Source: an uncultured Clostridia bacterium (GTDB lineage: Bacteria > Bacillota > Clostridia > Oscillospirales > CAG-272). Taken from it: a stretch of DNA of 10,252 bases. Every line of letters begins with the position of its first letter. The first letter of the stretch is position 1. Location: contig CAJGEA010000054.1 in assembly GCA_904502015.1 (NCBI GenBank), positions 1 through 10,252 of the forward strand, in the 5' to 3' direction. Positions 1-7,017 of this stretch are shown piece by piece. The notes beneath the pieces were generated by a model. That model did no database searches and was not told the DNA's origin. It was given only the letters and a program-made list of their open reading frames with translations. Both the position numbers and the translations under genes were made by a program.

Positions 1-22
1 CTGCCAATTCCGCCATGCCCGC
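1..22 (-). tRNA. tRNA-Leu, 5' part only (continues off the window)
   Basis: The reverse strand reads GCGGGCA, then TGGCGGAATTGGCAG. This is the acceptor 5' strand and the start of the D arm typical of leucine tRNAs, and it closely matches the same region of the complete tRNA-Leu just upstream. Only 22 bases are inside the window, so the anticodon is not visible. It follows the complete tRNA-Leu by 29 bp on the same strand and is probably on the same transcript. The leucine identity comes from D-arm similarity only. Confidence 0.75.
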
Positions 23-51
23 GTTCGCACCCGACTGTTGCCGAGCGCTAT

Positions 52-136
52 TGGTGCGAGAAACGGGACTTGAACCCGTACGGTGTGAACCACACGCCCC
101 TCAAACGTGCGCGTCTGCCAGTTCCGCCACTCTCGC
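52..136 (-). tRNA. tRNA-Leu (anticodon GAG)
   Basis: An 85-nt class II tRNA on the minus strand. The acceptor stem GCGAGAG pairs with TTCTCGC, with one G-U pair. The D arm carries GGCGGAACTGGCAGAC. The anticodon stem CACGT/GCGTG encloses loop TTGAGGG, giving anticodon GAG, which reads CUC and CUU. A long variable arm (GTGGTTCACAC) follows, as expected for leucine, then the T arm ACGGG-TTCAAGT-CCCGT. The 3' CCA is encoded in the DNA (52-54). It lies about 40 nt downstream of a consensus promoter and upstream of a second tRNA-Leu. Confidence 0.96.
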
Positions 137-183
137 GTATCATCGTATCGTCTTCCAACCTCGGTTGGGCGACAACGGTATGA

Positions 184-212
184 ATTATACACCATCTCTC
201 GCCAAATGTCAA
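184..212 (-). promoter_or_regulatory. Consensus sigma-A promoter of the tRNA-Leu operon
   Basis: On the minus strand TTGACA (207-212) and TATAAT (184-189) are separated by exactly 17 bp, a perfect housekeeping promoter. The start point should be near 177, giving a leader of about 40 nt before the tRNA. Upstream of the -35 box (213-245) the minus strand has A-tracts that could act as an UP element, common at tRNA promoters. Confidence 0.9.
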
Positions 213-285
213 TAGGTTTTCCAAAAGTTTTTTCGCTTTTTTTGAAATTTTTTTACCGTCTGCCCCTTCTCAATGCGCGGTGCGA

Positions 286-314
286 TTGACATTTCCCCTG
301 TCCCATGATATAAT
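286..314 (+). promoter_or_regulatory. Consensus sigma-A promoter of the radical SAM gene
   Basis: TTGACA (286-291) and TATAAT (309-314) are 17 bp apart, matching the consensus fully. The expected start near 321 gives a leader of only about 25 nt before the ATG at 346. This short leader argues against the longer reading frame that would begin upstream of the promoter, at 280. The promoter diverges from that of the tRNA operon across a 73-bp T-rich spacer in which no gene is visible. Confidence 0.88.
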
Positions 315-345
315 AGAGCCATCACAAGAAAAAGGCAGGCACATT

Positions 346-1170
346 ATGTATTCCAGAGCCTACGTTGAGATCACCAACATCTGCAACCGCCAATGCTCCT
401 TCTGCCCCGGCACCGCACGTGCGCCGCGGCAGATGACCGTGGACGAATTCGATCTCGTAACCGACCGCCTGCGCGGCGTGACCGAATACCTCTACTACCA
501 CGTCATGGGCGAGCCGCTGACACATTCCGCGCTCCCCGACTTCATCCGCATGGCGACCGCCAAGGGCTTTAAGTCGGCAGTGACGACCAACGGTACCCTT
601 CTTCCCTCGCGGGGCGGGGCGCTGATTGACGCAGGCGTCTACAAGGTCAACATCTCGGTACACTGCTTTGAGGAGGGCGACTCGGCCGACCACACCGCCT
701 ACCTGCACGGTTGTCTGGATTTTGCCGACGAGGCATCAGTGCGGGGAGTATTGGTCATCCTGCGGCTCTGGAACCGCGGGTACGACGGAGGACGAAACAA
801 CGAGGTGATTTCTCTGCTTGAGTCTCGCTTTGGGAGCGACTGGAAGCATTCGCCGCGAGGTGCACGCATCCGCGACAAGCTCCATCTGGAGTACGGCGAC
901 CGCTTTGAGTGGCCCGACATGGCCGAGCGCGACCGCGGCGACAGCGTGTTCTGCTACGGGCTCAAGGATCATTTCGCCATTCTGTGCGACGGGCGGGTGG
1001 TTCCCTGCTGTCTGGACCGCGAGGGGGCGATCACGCTGGGCAACGTCTACGGGACCCCCATCGACGAAATTCTCTCATCCCCCCGCGCCGTGGCCATGCG
1101 GCAGGGCTTTTGCGAGCGGCGGGCAACAGAGGAGCTTTGCCGCAGGTGCGGCTACGCGCGGCGGTTCTAA
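346..1170 (+). CDS. Radical SAM/SPASM domain protein
   Basis: A 274-residue iron-sulfur enzyme of the radical SAM superfamily. The N-terminal motif C13-x3-C17-x2-C20 should hold the [4Fe-4S] cluster that cleaves S-adenosylmethionine. MGEP (54-57) and VTTNGTLL (79-86) fit the SAM-binding part of the barrel. The C-terminal cysteines C203, C214, C221, C222, C265 and C268, with the context LCDGRVVPCCLD and LGNVYGTPIDEI, form a SPASM-type region that binds auxiliary clusters. Radical SAM/SPASM enzymes often modify peptides or proteins or mature other enzymes, but no precursor peptide or partner gene is visible here, so the substrate is unknown. The ATG at 346 is chosen because it lies just downstream of the promoter; the ribosome binding site (AAAGGCAGG) is weak. 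The gene has its own promoter and terminator and appears monocistronic. The length is short but normal for compact family members. Confidence 0.9.
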   Translation: MYSRAYVEITNICNRQCSFCPGTARAPRQMTVDEFDLVTDRLRGVTEYLYYHVMGEPLTHSALPDFIRMATAKGFKSAVTTNGTLLPSRGGALIDAGVYKVNISVHCFEEGDSADHTAYLHGCLDFADEASVRGVLVILRLWNRGYDGGRNNEVISLLESRFGSDWKHSPRGARIRDKLHLEYGDRFEWPDMAERDRGDSVFCYGLKDHFAILCDGRVVPCCLDREGAITLGNVYGTPIDEILSSPRAVAMRQGFCERRATEELCRRCGYARRF

Positions 1171-1193
1171 GCCATTGCCTCTCATATTCTGAC

Positions 1194-1231
1194 AAAAGGT
1201 GCGTTTCCCTTCGGGGCAAGGCGCCTTTTTT
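1194..1231 (+). terminator. Intrinsic terminator of the radical SAM gene
   Basis: AAAAGGTGC pairs with GGCGCCTTTT (one G-U pair). An inner CCC-TTCG-GGG hairpin has the very stable UUCG tetraloop. A run of T residues (1226-1231) follows. It begins 23 bp after the stop codon. Confidence 0.82.
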
Positions 1232-1306
1232 CGCGGGTATATTTTGGCATCCCGGCGCATACTGTGCATCAGAACGGTGCGGAATCTGCCGCATTCGGTC
1301 AACCGA

Positions 1307-1339
1307 TTTTGTCGGGCTATCCCCTTATAGTGACAATCC
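1307..1339 (+). promoter_or_regulatory. Possible Spo0A boxes upstream of spoIIGA
   Basis: TTTGTCGGG (1308-1316) matches the first seven bases of the extended 0A-box consensus TTTGTCRAA. A second, inverted match (ATTGTCACT on the minus strand, about 1329-1337) overlaps the -35 box. In B. subtilis Spo0A~P binds boxes upstream of and overlapping the spoIIG -35 region. The matches are imperfect, so this is an inference from position and gene identity. Confidence 0.4.
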
Positions 1340-1362
1340 GCGCGATGGCGGCGTAGTATAAT
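1330..1362 (+). promoter_or_regulatory. spoIIG-type promoter with over-long spacer
   Basis: GTGACA (1330-1335) is five of six to the -35 consensus and TATAAT (1357-1362) is perfect, but the spacer is 21 bp instead of 17. The B. subtilis spoIIG promoter is known for near-consensus boxes with a 22-bp spacer, used by sigma-A RNA polymerase only with Spo0A~P. The same arrangement before this spoIIGA suggests the same control. The predicted start is near 1369. Confidence 0.65.
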
Positions 1363-1401
1363 GAGCACATACCAAGAAACGCGCCAAAGGAGGGTGAGAC
1401 C

Positions 1402-2301
1402 GTGCCGACCGTATACGCCGACATTCTGTTTTTCATCAACGCGGGCATGGACTATCTGTGCTTTTGCCTGACGGCGCGCCTGCTCCACCGCCCCCTCTCC
1501 CTGCCCCGTGCGGCGGTGGGCGCGGCGGTGGGCGGGGTATACGCCGTGCTCGCCCTGCTCATCTCGGCGGGGCGCGTGGCCTCTCTGTTTATCGACGTGG
1601 GCGTGTGCCTTTTGATGTGTGCGCTGGTGTTTGGGGGGAGGCATACCCGTGTGCGTGGTGTTTTGACCTGCGCGGGGGTGTATTTTCTGACCTCCATGAT
1701 CCTCGGCGGTATCATGACCGCCCTCTACTCTCTCGGCAACCGCGCGGGGCTGGCCGAGCTTTTGCCGTCGGGGGAGGACGGGCTATCGACATGGCTTTTT
1801 GCTCTGCTGGCCCTCTCGGGGGGCATCGTCACCCTTTGGGGCGGACGGATATTTCACCGCTCGGGCTCGGTACGAGCCTGCCGTGTAATCCTTGAACTGG
1901 ACGGGCACACCGTAACGCTGGACGGCATGGTGGACAGCGGCAATCTGCTCCGCGATCCCGTTGGAGGGCGCCCCGTGATCGTACTGGATCGGGGGGCGGT
2001 GGCTCACTCGCTCCCCACCGAGCTTCTTTCGGTCATCGACGGTGGAAACACCTTCCCCACCATACCCCCTGCGGTCGCCGCGCGGTGGGGGATCCGTTTC
2101 ATTCCCACAGCAACCGCGGCGGGGCAATCCATGCTGACCGCCTTCTCCCCCAACCGCCTGACCCTGACGGCGGACACCCCGCGCGGGGAGCGCACCGCCC
2201 CCTCCAACGCGCTGATCGCCGTCACCACCCTCCCCCCTGCCAAAGGGACAGAAGGAACCCGCTACGGCGCACTGGTTCCCTCCGAATTGATTCCGAACTA
2301 A
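1402..2301 (+). CDS. spoIIGA: Sporulation sigma-E factor-processing peptidase SpoIIGA
   Basis: A 299-residue membrane protein recognised as SpoIIGA, the atypical aspartic protease (family A36) that cleaves the pro-sequence from pro-sigma-E after asymmetric division. The N-terminal half (about 4-150) has roughly five hydrophobic segments, starting VYADILFFINAGMDYLCF. The cytoplasmic C-terminal half holds the catalytic motif VDSGNLLRDPVGGRPVIVLD, with the presumed catalytic aspartate D178 in DSGN. Its end, TRYGALVPSEL, resembles the family C-terminus. The start is GTG at 1402, seven bases after a strong AAAGGAGGG site (1386-1394). In B. subtilis spoIIGA is directly followed by sigE and cotranscribed; here sigE follows in the same direction but 312 bp away, behind a repeat element. 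Expression is probably under Spo0A, given the upstream promoter. Length is normal for the family. Confidence 0.95.
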   Translation: MPTVYADILFFINAGMDYLCFCLTARLLHRPLSLPRAAVGAAVGGVYAVLALLISAGRVASLFIDVGVCLLMCALVFGGRHTRVRGVLTCAGVYFLTSMILGGIMTALYSLGNRAGLAELLPSGEDGLSTWLFALLALSGGIVTLWGGRIFHRSGSVRACRVILELDGHTVTLDGMVDSGNLLRDPVGGRPVIVLDRGAVAHSLPTELLSVIDGGNTFPTIPPAVAARWGIRFIPTATAAGQSMLTAFSPNRLTLTADTPRGERTAPSNALIAVTTLPPAKGTEGTRYGALVPSELIPN

Positions 2302-2313
2302 TGTCAACCGATT

Positions 2314-2567
2314 TTCAAATTTGGATTTGTCAAGCAGGGGTTTCACCCCTGCACCCCACCAGAACCCTTTTTGCAAACCTCCTCACTTCGTTCGGTGCGA
2401 ATTTGCCTTCAGCAAATATCGCGAAGGGTTCTGGACACCCAAAAACCTTAAAAAACATATATTTCAAAACGCTTTTTTTAATATTTTTTTGAAGGTTCTT
2501 GAGGGGGTTCGGGGGAACTTCTTGCAAGAAGTTCCCCCGGCGTTCTCCCAGGTAAACCCCAATTTGA
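2314..2567. repeat. MITE-like palindromic element, copy 1 (between spoIIGA and sigE)
   Basis: No gene is visible here. The left end TTCAAATTTGGATTTGTC (2314-2331) recurs at 7074 and 7166. The right end TAAACCCCAATTTGA (2553-2567) recurs at 7419. The two ends are imperfect inverted repeats of each other (TCAAATTTGGATTT versus TCAAATTGGGGTTT). The interior is a series of hairpins: GCAGGGGT-TTC-ACCCCTGC (2334-2352), CCAGAACCCTT paired with AAGGGTTCTGG (2359-2369 and 2424-2434), an imperfect AACCTTAAAAAA/TTTTTTTGAAGGTT pair (2444-2497), and a perfect 14-bp-arm palindrome (2511-2538). It resembles a non-autonomous mobile or REP-like element. No target-site duplication was identified with confidence. 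Confidence 0.7.
2511..2538. repeat. Perfect 28-bp palindrome
   Basis: GGGGGAACTTCTTG is followed directly by its reverse complement CAAGAAGTTCCCCC. The hairpin is very stable in RNA or DNA. No T-run follows it on the plus strand, so it is not a standard intrinsic terminator, but it could slow read-through or protect RNA ends between spoIIGA and sigE. Confidence 0.85.
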
Positions 2568-2590
2568 TACAAGGCTGAACAGGTTATACT
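2564..2590 (+). promoter_or_regulatory. Weak candidate promoter before sigE
   Basis: TTGATA (2564-2569) and TATACT (2585-2590) are near-consensus boxes but only 15 bp apart, which is short. The -35-like box overlaps the right end of the repeat element. It could give sigE its own transcript, or be chance. Confidence 0.3.
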
Positions 2591-2613
2591 GATATTGAAT
2601 GTGAGGTACGAGT

Positions 2614-3333
2614 ATGACACCTTTTCTTTTCATTCGGCGGCTGATCAACCGCATACGCCGCGCAAAATCCGCCAATTCCCTTTTCTACATCAACGGGTCC
2701 GAGGTTCTGCCCCACCCCCTCTCCCGTGAGGATGAGGCGGACGCCATACGCGATCTGGAATCGGGCGGCCCGCGTGCCGAGGCGGCGCGCACATTGCTTA
2801 TCGAGCGCAATCTGCGCCTCGTTGCCTTCATTGCCCGACGTTTTGAAAGCACGGGGGTGGGGATCGAGGATCTGATCTCCATCGGCACGCTGGGGCTGAT
2901 CAAGGCGGTGGGCACCTTCCGTTCCGACAAGAACATCAAGCTGGCCACCTACGCCTCGCGGTGCATCGAGAACGAAATCCTCATGTATATCCGCAAGATC
3001 AGCGGACGGCAGGAGGTATCCATCGACGAGCCGCTGAACACCGATTGGGACGGCAACGAGCTACTGCTATCCGACGTGCTGGGCAACGACGAGGAACCCA
3101 TCAGCCACGAGGTCGAGGTCGCCGAGGAGCGGCTGGCGCTCCGCCGCGCGGTGGCAAGGCTGGAGGATCGCGAGCGGCTGATCATCGAGCTGCGCTTCGG
3201 ACTCGGCGGACGGCGGGAGCTGACGCAAAAGGAGGTTGCCGATCTGCTCGGCATCTCCCAATCCTACATATCCAGGCTGGAAAAGAAAATTCTGTCCAAG
3301 CTTCGGGAGGAAATGCAACCCGAGGTAGTATAA
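2614..3333 (+). CDS. sigE: RNA polymerase sporulation sigma factor sigma-E (pro-sigma-E)
   Basis: A 239-residue sigma-70 family factor, the same length as B. subtilis SigE. The first ~25 residues are basic and amphipathic (RRLINRIRRAKS) and correspond to the pro-sequence that tethers inactive pro-sigma-E to the membrane until SpoIIGA removes it. The mature part starts around FYINGSEVLP. Region 2 follows (about 64-130) with LIERNLRLVAFIARRFE, EDLISIGTLGLIKAV and LATYASRCIENEILMYIR, then the sigma-E hallmark DEPLNTDWDGNELLLSDVLG (139-157). Region 4 ends with the helix-turn-helix LTQKEVADLLGISQSYISRLE (203-223). Sigma-E directs early mother-cell transcription. The ATG at 2614 has GAGG seven bases upstream. 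No sigG follows, unlike the spoIIGA-sigE-sigG order common in spore formers; a terminator and a convergent gene come next. Confidence 0.96.
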   Translation: MTPFLFIRRLINRIRRAKSANSLFYINGSEVLPHPLSREDEADAIRDLESGGPRAEAARTLLIERNLRLVAFIARRFESTGVGIEDLISIGTLGLIKAVGTFRSDKNIKLATYASRCIENEILMYIRKISGRQEVSIDEPLNTDWDGNELLLSDVLGNDEEPISHEVEVAEERLALRRAVARLEDRERLIIELRFGLGGRRELTQKEVADLLGISQSYISRLEKKILSKLREEMQPEVV

Positions 3334-3340
3334 GCAAGCA

Positions 3341-3376
3341 AAAACGGGAGCGGCACGCCGCTCCCGTTTGTTTTTG
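3341..3376. terminator. Bidirectional intrinsic terminator
   Basis: AAACGGGAGCGG (3342-3353) pairs perfectly with CCGCTCCCGTTT (3358-3369) around loop CACG. GTTTTTG follows on the plus strand, and a T-run (TTTTTG) follows on the minus strand. It lies between the convergent sigE and LRR-protein genes and can end both transcripts. Confidence 0.9.
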
Positions 3377-3391
3377 TTATGGGATTATTTG

Positions 3392-6300
3392 TCACCACTT
3401 GGTGGGCACGCCGTCCACGTAGTGCCAATAGTTGCCCGACGTTGCAGGCTGTGTTTCGGCGTAGTAGTAACGGGTTGCGGAGGAAAAGATCGTGTTACCC
3501 GGGTTCATGCTCATCCGATCCCACTGGGATGCGTCACCCACACAGTACACCTCCTTCAAGCTTGTACAACCCGCGAATACATCGTATTGCAGAGTTTCCA
3601 CACTGCTTCCCAGGACGAGAGTCTTCAGATTCTCGCAGCCCACGAACGCCGACCAGCGGAGCAAGGTTACGCCGTTTCCAATGATGACCTCCTCAAGTGC
3701 GCTACAACAGAAGAACGCCTCGGGCTCAATACTCGTCACGCCGTCGGGAATGCGAATGCTCTGCAGCTTTTCGCAACGGCTGAAAGCGCCCTCGTCAATG
3801 TACGCAACCTGATTGCCGAGGGTCACACTCTCGAGATTCGAGCATCCGTAGAAGGCGTTTTTGCCGACGCCTGTAACTCTGTTACCCAAAGTCACGGCTT
3901 TCAGGGCCTTACACTCGTAGAAGCTTCCCTCGGAGACATACGACTCACAGGTATCAGCAAAGGCAACGCGCTCCAGCGCCGGGCATCCGTAGAAGACGTT
4001 GATGCCCAGTCCGACCGAGCCGCCTTCAAAGCGCACGCTTTTCAGATTCGGGCAACACTCAAACGCGTAGTCGCCAATGTACTCCACCGTAGCGGGGATG
4101 ACCAGATCGGTAAAGCAGGACGTACCCGAAAACGCGCCGTTGCCAATGGTGGTAAGACTCGAGGGAATATTGATACTCTCAAGGGACACAGGAAGCACCC
4201 CACCGTCAATATATGTGATTCCGTTACCCAGCACCATCTTTTTCAGATTTTCGCATTCGGTGAACGACCACCAATCCAAATATTCCACGCTATCGGGAAT
4301 GATGACGGTCACGAGCCACGGGCAATCGATAAACGCATGTCTGCCAACGCCCACCACGCGGTCACCCTCGGGGGACACCGAGGGAATGAGGATCGCCGCG
4401 TCGGTACACGTGCCGATACCCGATACGTAGCAGGTACCGTCGTCGTTGGAGGTAAACACCAGACCCTCTGCGGGAGTGGTGGGGTCAGGTACAACGGTTT
4501 CCTTACCGTAATGCACGGTTGCGCCGTGTAGGACATCATTGCCCGTGGAGATGGACACCTTGGCCCAATCCTCGGCAGAGCCTGCGTAGTAGACATCCGC
4601 CAAAGCGGTACAGTCTCCGAAGGCATTCGCCTCAATCCTCGTTACGCTGTCCGAGATGGTAACGGCAGTCAGACCCGTACAGCCCCGGAACACAGATTCG
4701 AGAATGATTTCTACGTTCTTTCCAAGGACAATGCTTCCAAGTTTCGTACATCCCTTGAAGGCCCATCCGCCGATGCTCACCACGCCGTCATGGATGGTCA
4801 CGTTCGCGAGGCTCGCACAATCGGAGAATGCATAATCGCCTATGCTCGTCACGCTTGCGGGAATATGTACGTCCGTCAGCTTCGAGCATCGGCTGAACAG
4901 ACCGTAACTGATGGTCGCAATACCCTCGGGAAGCACCACACGCTCAAGGCTCGTGCATCCGTCGAATACGCTACTCTCCACCGTGGTCACACCGCTCGGG
5001 AGAATCACCTCGGTAAGGCTCGTGCAATCATAGAACAATTCGCTTCGGATAATGGTTAAGCCGCCCGGCAGCTCGATGCTCTCAAGTAACGTACAACCCG
5101 AGAAGGTACCACCGCCAATGGCGGTCACGCTGCTCGGAATGGAAACGCTCTTCAGATTTCTGCATCCGTAGAACACGTCGCCGCCGATACTCTTTACGCT
5201 GTCGGGAATGATCACGCTCACAATACTTCTGTTGTCCATAAATGCGCCGTAGCCTATGGCTGTCACAGGCTCGCCGGCGGGGGACTCAGCGGGAATTATG
5301 ATATGCGTATCGGTACACGAGCCCACGCTCTTGAGGGTACAGGTTCCGTCGCGGTTGGATTGGAATGTGAGCCCCTTCGAGGGTGCGTTGGGATCGTCCT
5401 CGGGCTCGGTGGTGGTTTCTGGCTCCGACGTGGTGGTTTCGGGTTCCGACGTAGTGGTTTCGGGTTCCGACGTAGTGGTTTCGGGTTCCGAAGTGGTGGT
5501 TTCGGGCTCCAAAGTAGTTGTTTCGGGCTCGGAGGTGGTGGTTTCTGGCTCCGACGTGGTGGTTTCGGGCTCGGTGGTAGTATCCTCGGGGGCGGTTGTC
5601 GATGCCTCACCGAATTCGACCGTAGCGGAGGTCAGGATATCGTTGCCGCGCTCGATCTGAACGGCCACCCACTCCTCGGCGGTACCCATAAAGTACACGT
5701 CGGTAAGGCTCGTACAATCCACAAATGCATTGATACCGATAAACTTAATGCTATCGGGAATGGTGACGCTCACAAGGCTCAAGCACTCCCAAAACAGGTT
5801 GTCGGCGATCACGGTCATGCTATCGGGAATGACTACGCTCGTGAGTCCCGTGCATATGAACGCGCCCTTCCCGATCTCCAGCAGGCTGTCGGGAAGCGTG
5901 ATCTCGGCCAGCGAGTCGCAGCCGCCAAACGCTGTTTCGCCGATTAGCGTCACGCCTTTGCCGAGGTCAACCGAAGTGAGCGAGAAGCAACCGGAAAACG
6001 CGTGCGCGCCGATCGTGGTCACGGTATCTGCCAGCGTCACGGCAGACAAGCCCGTAGACGAGAATGCCGACACGCCGACGGATGTCACACCCGCGGGTAT
6101 ATCCACACGGGTAAGGCGCGCACAATAGGCAAACGCCGATTGGGCGATGGTGGTGAGTCCGCTCGACAGCTTCACGCTCGTAAGACCCGAGCAGTTCAGG
6201 AACGCCTGCTCACCGAGGTCGGTCAGGCTATCGGGAAGGGAGATTTCTTCCAGCGCGATACAGCCCCGAAACGCCTCATCGGCGATGCGCGTGAGGTTCT

Positions 6301-6958
6301 CGGGCAGTTGAATTCGTTTCAGACTCTTGCAATTTTCAAAAGCATTATAGCCGATGAGCGTCACGGTGTCGGGAACGGTAACTCTCTCCAGCTTGGTACA
6401 GTTCTGGAACACGTAGTTGGTGATGCGCTCAACGCCGTCGGGGATGATCACACTCTTGATATGGTTGCAATCGGCAAACGCATAGTAGCCCAGAGCGGTG
6501 ACGCGGTCGCCCGCAGGGGAGGTAGCGGGAATGACAACGGTGGTGTCGTAGCACGTGCCGACGCTCCTCACGTAACAGGTGCCGTCGCCGTTGGACTCGA
6601 ATTTCAGCCCCTCGGAGGGTTGCGGGGTGGGTTGGGTTTCCTCGGGCTCGGGGATGGTGGTTTCGGGCTCGGTGGTAGTCTCCTCGGGCTCGGGGATGGT
6701 GGTTTCGGGCTCGGTGGTAGTCTCCTCGGGTTCGGGGATGGTGGTTTCGGGCTCGGTGGTAGTCTCCTCGGGTTCGGGGATGGTGGTTTCGGGCTCGAGG
6801 GTAGTTTCCTCGGGCTCGGTGGCAACAGAATCCGTCACATCCGCAGAGGGTTGCTCGGTGCTCGCAAGTGTGTCCTCAGACACACCGTCGGAGGGGGTAC
6901 ACGCAACGGCAGACGCGCACAACAGCGCCGCCGTGACAAATGCTAAAAATCGTTTCAT
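3392..6958 (-). CDS. BspA-like leucine-rich repeat (LRR_5) surface protein, three modules
   Basis: A 1188-residue exported protein. Residues 1-20 (MKRFLAFVTAALLCASAVAC) form a signal peptide ending in a lipobox-like AVAC, so C20 may be lipidated. A Thr/Glu/Pro-rich stalk (about 47-115) contains 14-residue PEPEETTTEPETTI repeats. Three homologous modules follow: 117-450, 529-818 and 832-1166. Each opens with GL-x-F-x-SN-x-DGTC, a G-(T/S)-C-x-D strand and IPA/S-SP, then has many ~23-residue LRR_5 units (pattern IPDSVT-x-IG-x-x-AF-x-GC-x-x-L), and closes with a VY-x-x-G-(T/S/D)-A-x-x-W unit. A second TTTSEPE linker (about 460-520) joins modules 1 and 2. BspA-like proteins are often adhesins or host-binding proteins; the ligand is unknown. 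No LPXTG, SLH or GW anchor is seen. The start at 6958 is chosen because the predicted transcript begins near 7011, leaving no leader for the upstream Met at 7009; AAAGGAG lies 12 nt upstream, somewhat far. Confidence 0.9.
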   Translation of the reverse strand: MKRFLAFVTAALLCASAVACTPSDGVSEDTLASTEQPSADVTDSVATEPEETTLEPETTIPEPEETTTEPETTIPEPEETTTEPETTIPEPEETTTEPETTIPEPEETQPTPQPSEGLKFESNGDGTCYVRSVGTCYDTTVVIPATSPAGDRVTALGYYAFADCNHIKSVIIPDGVERITNYVFQNCTKLERVTVPDTVTLIGYNAFENCKSLKRIQLPENLTRIADEAFRGCIALEEISLPDSLTDLGEQAFLNCSGLTSVKLSSGLTTIAQSAFAYCARLTRVDIPAGVTSVGVSAFSSTGLSAVTLADTVTTIGAHAFSGCFSLTSVDLGKGVTLIGETAFGGCDSLAEITLPDSLLEIGKGAFICTGLTSVVIPDSMTVIADNLFWECLSLVSVTIPDSIKFIGINAFVDCTSLTDVYFMGTAEEWVAVQIERGNDILTSATVEFGEASTTAPEDTTTEPETTTSEPETTTSEPETTTLEPETTTSEPETTTSEPETTTSEPETTTSEPETTTEPEDDPNAPSKGLTFQSNRDGTCTLKSVGSCTDTHIIIPAESPAGEPVTAIGYGAFMDNRSIVSVIIPDSVKSIGGDVFYGCRNLKSVSIPSSVTAIGGGTFSGCTLLESIELPGGLTIIRSELFYDCTSLTEVILPSGVTTVESSVFDGCTSLERVVLPEGIATISYGLFSRCSKLTDVHIPASVTSIGDYAFSDCASLANVTIHDGVVSIGGWAFKGCTKLGSIVLGKNVEIILESVFRGCTGLTAVTISDSVTRIEANAFGDCTALADVYYAGSAEDWAKVSISTGNDVLHGATVHYGKETVVPDPTTPAEGLVFTSNDDGTCYVSGIGTCTDAAILIPSVSPEGDRVVGVGRHAFIDCPWLVTVIIPDSVEYLDWWSFTECENLKKMVLGNGITYIDGGVLPVSLESINIPSSLTTIGNGAFSGTSCFTDLVIPATVEYIGDYAFECCPNLKSVRFEGGSVGLGINVFYGCPALERVAFADTCESYVSEGSFYECKALKAVTLGNRVTGVGKNAFYGCSNLESVTLGNQVAYIDEGAFSRCEKLQSIRIPDGVTSIEPEAFFCCSALEEVIIGNGVTLLRWSAFVGCENLKTLVLGSSVETLQYDVFAGCTSLKEVYCVGDASQWDRMSMNPGNTIFSSATRYYYAETQPATSGNYWHYVDGVPTKW
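5399..5581 (-). repeat. In-frame 21-bp tandem repeat (TTTSEPE linker)
   Basis: About eight to nine near-identical 21-bp units encode (T)TTSEPE repeats between LRR modules 1 and 2 of the surface protein. Unit length is a multiple of three, so gain or loss of units by slippage would keep the frame and change only linker length. Confidence 0.85.
6635..6820 (-). repeat. In-frame 42-bp tandem repeat (PEPEETTTEPETTI stalk)
   Basis: About three full and partial flanking 42-bp units encode the acidic Thr/Pro stalk just after the signal peptide of the surface protein. Adjacent copies are nearly identical at the DNA level, which suggests recent expansion. Both frame and composition are preserved. Confidence 0.85.
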
Positions 6959-6994
6959 AAGGCAACAGCACTCCTTTTCGGCGTGTGGCGTGTC

Positions 6995-7004
6995 GTGTAT
7001 ACAC
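6995..7004. promoter_or_regulatory. Palindrome GTGTATACAC in the leader of the LRR gene
   Basis: A perfect 10-bp palindrome lies just after the predicted transcription start (about 7011) of the surface-protein gene. Its position fits an operator or a short 5' stem, but no regulator is identified. Confidence 0.3.
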
Positions 7005-7017
7005 ACCATGATATATT

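Noticed and set aside
52..136. tRNA gene as the attachment site of the phage-type block.
   Set aside because: The tRNA is over 7 kb away with host sporulation genes between, and no duplicate of its 3' end was found near the phage-type genes.
1298..2315. GTCAACCGATTTT occurs at both 1298-1310 and 2303-2315, flanking spoIIGA as a direct repeat; the first is followed by TGTCGGGC, like an internally deleted left end of the repeat element.
   Set aside because: A 13-base match between two places in 10 kb is near the number expected by chance, and the other left ends do not have this flank. If real, it would mean the proposed 0A box is a repeat scar.
2511..2538. Intrinsic terminator of spoIIGA.
   Set aside because: The stem is strong, but no T-run follows on the plus strand, and it lies about 210 bp after the stop codon within the repeat element.
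3368..4531. Long open frames on the plus strand antisense to the LRR gene (also 6002-6946 and 5303-5947).
   Set aside because: They are mirror frames of a repetitive, GC-biased coding sequence; their Gly- or Ser-rich products only reflect the linker repeats.
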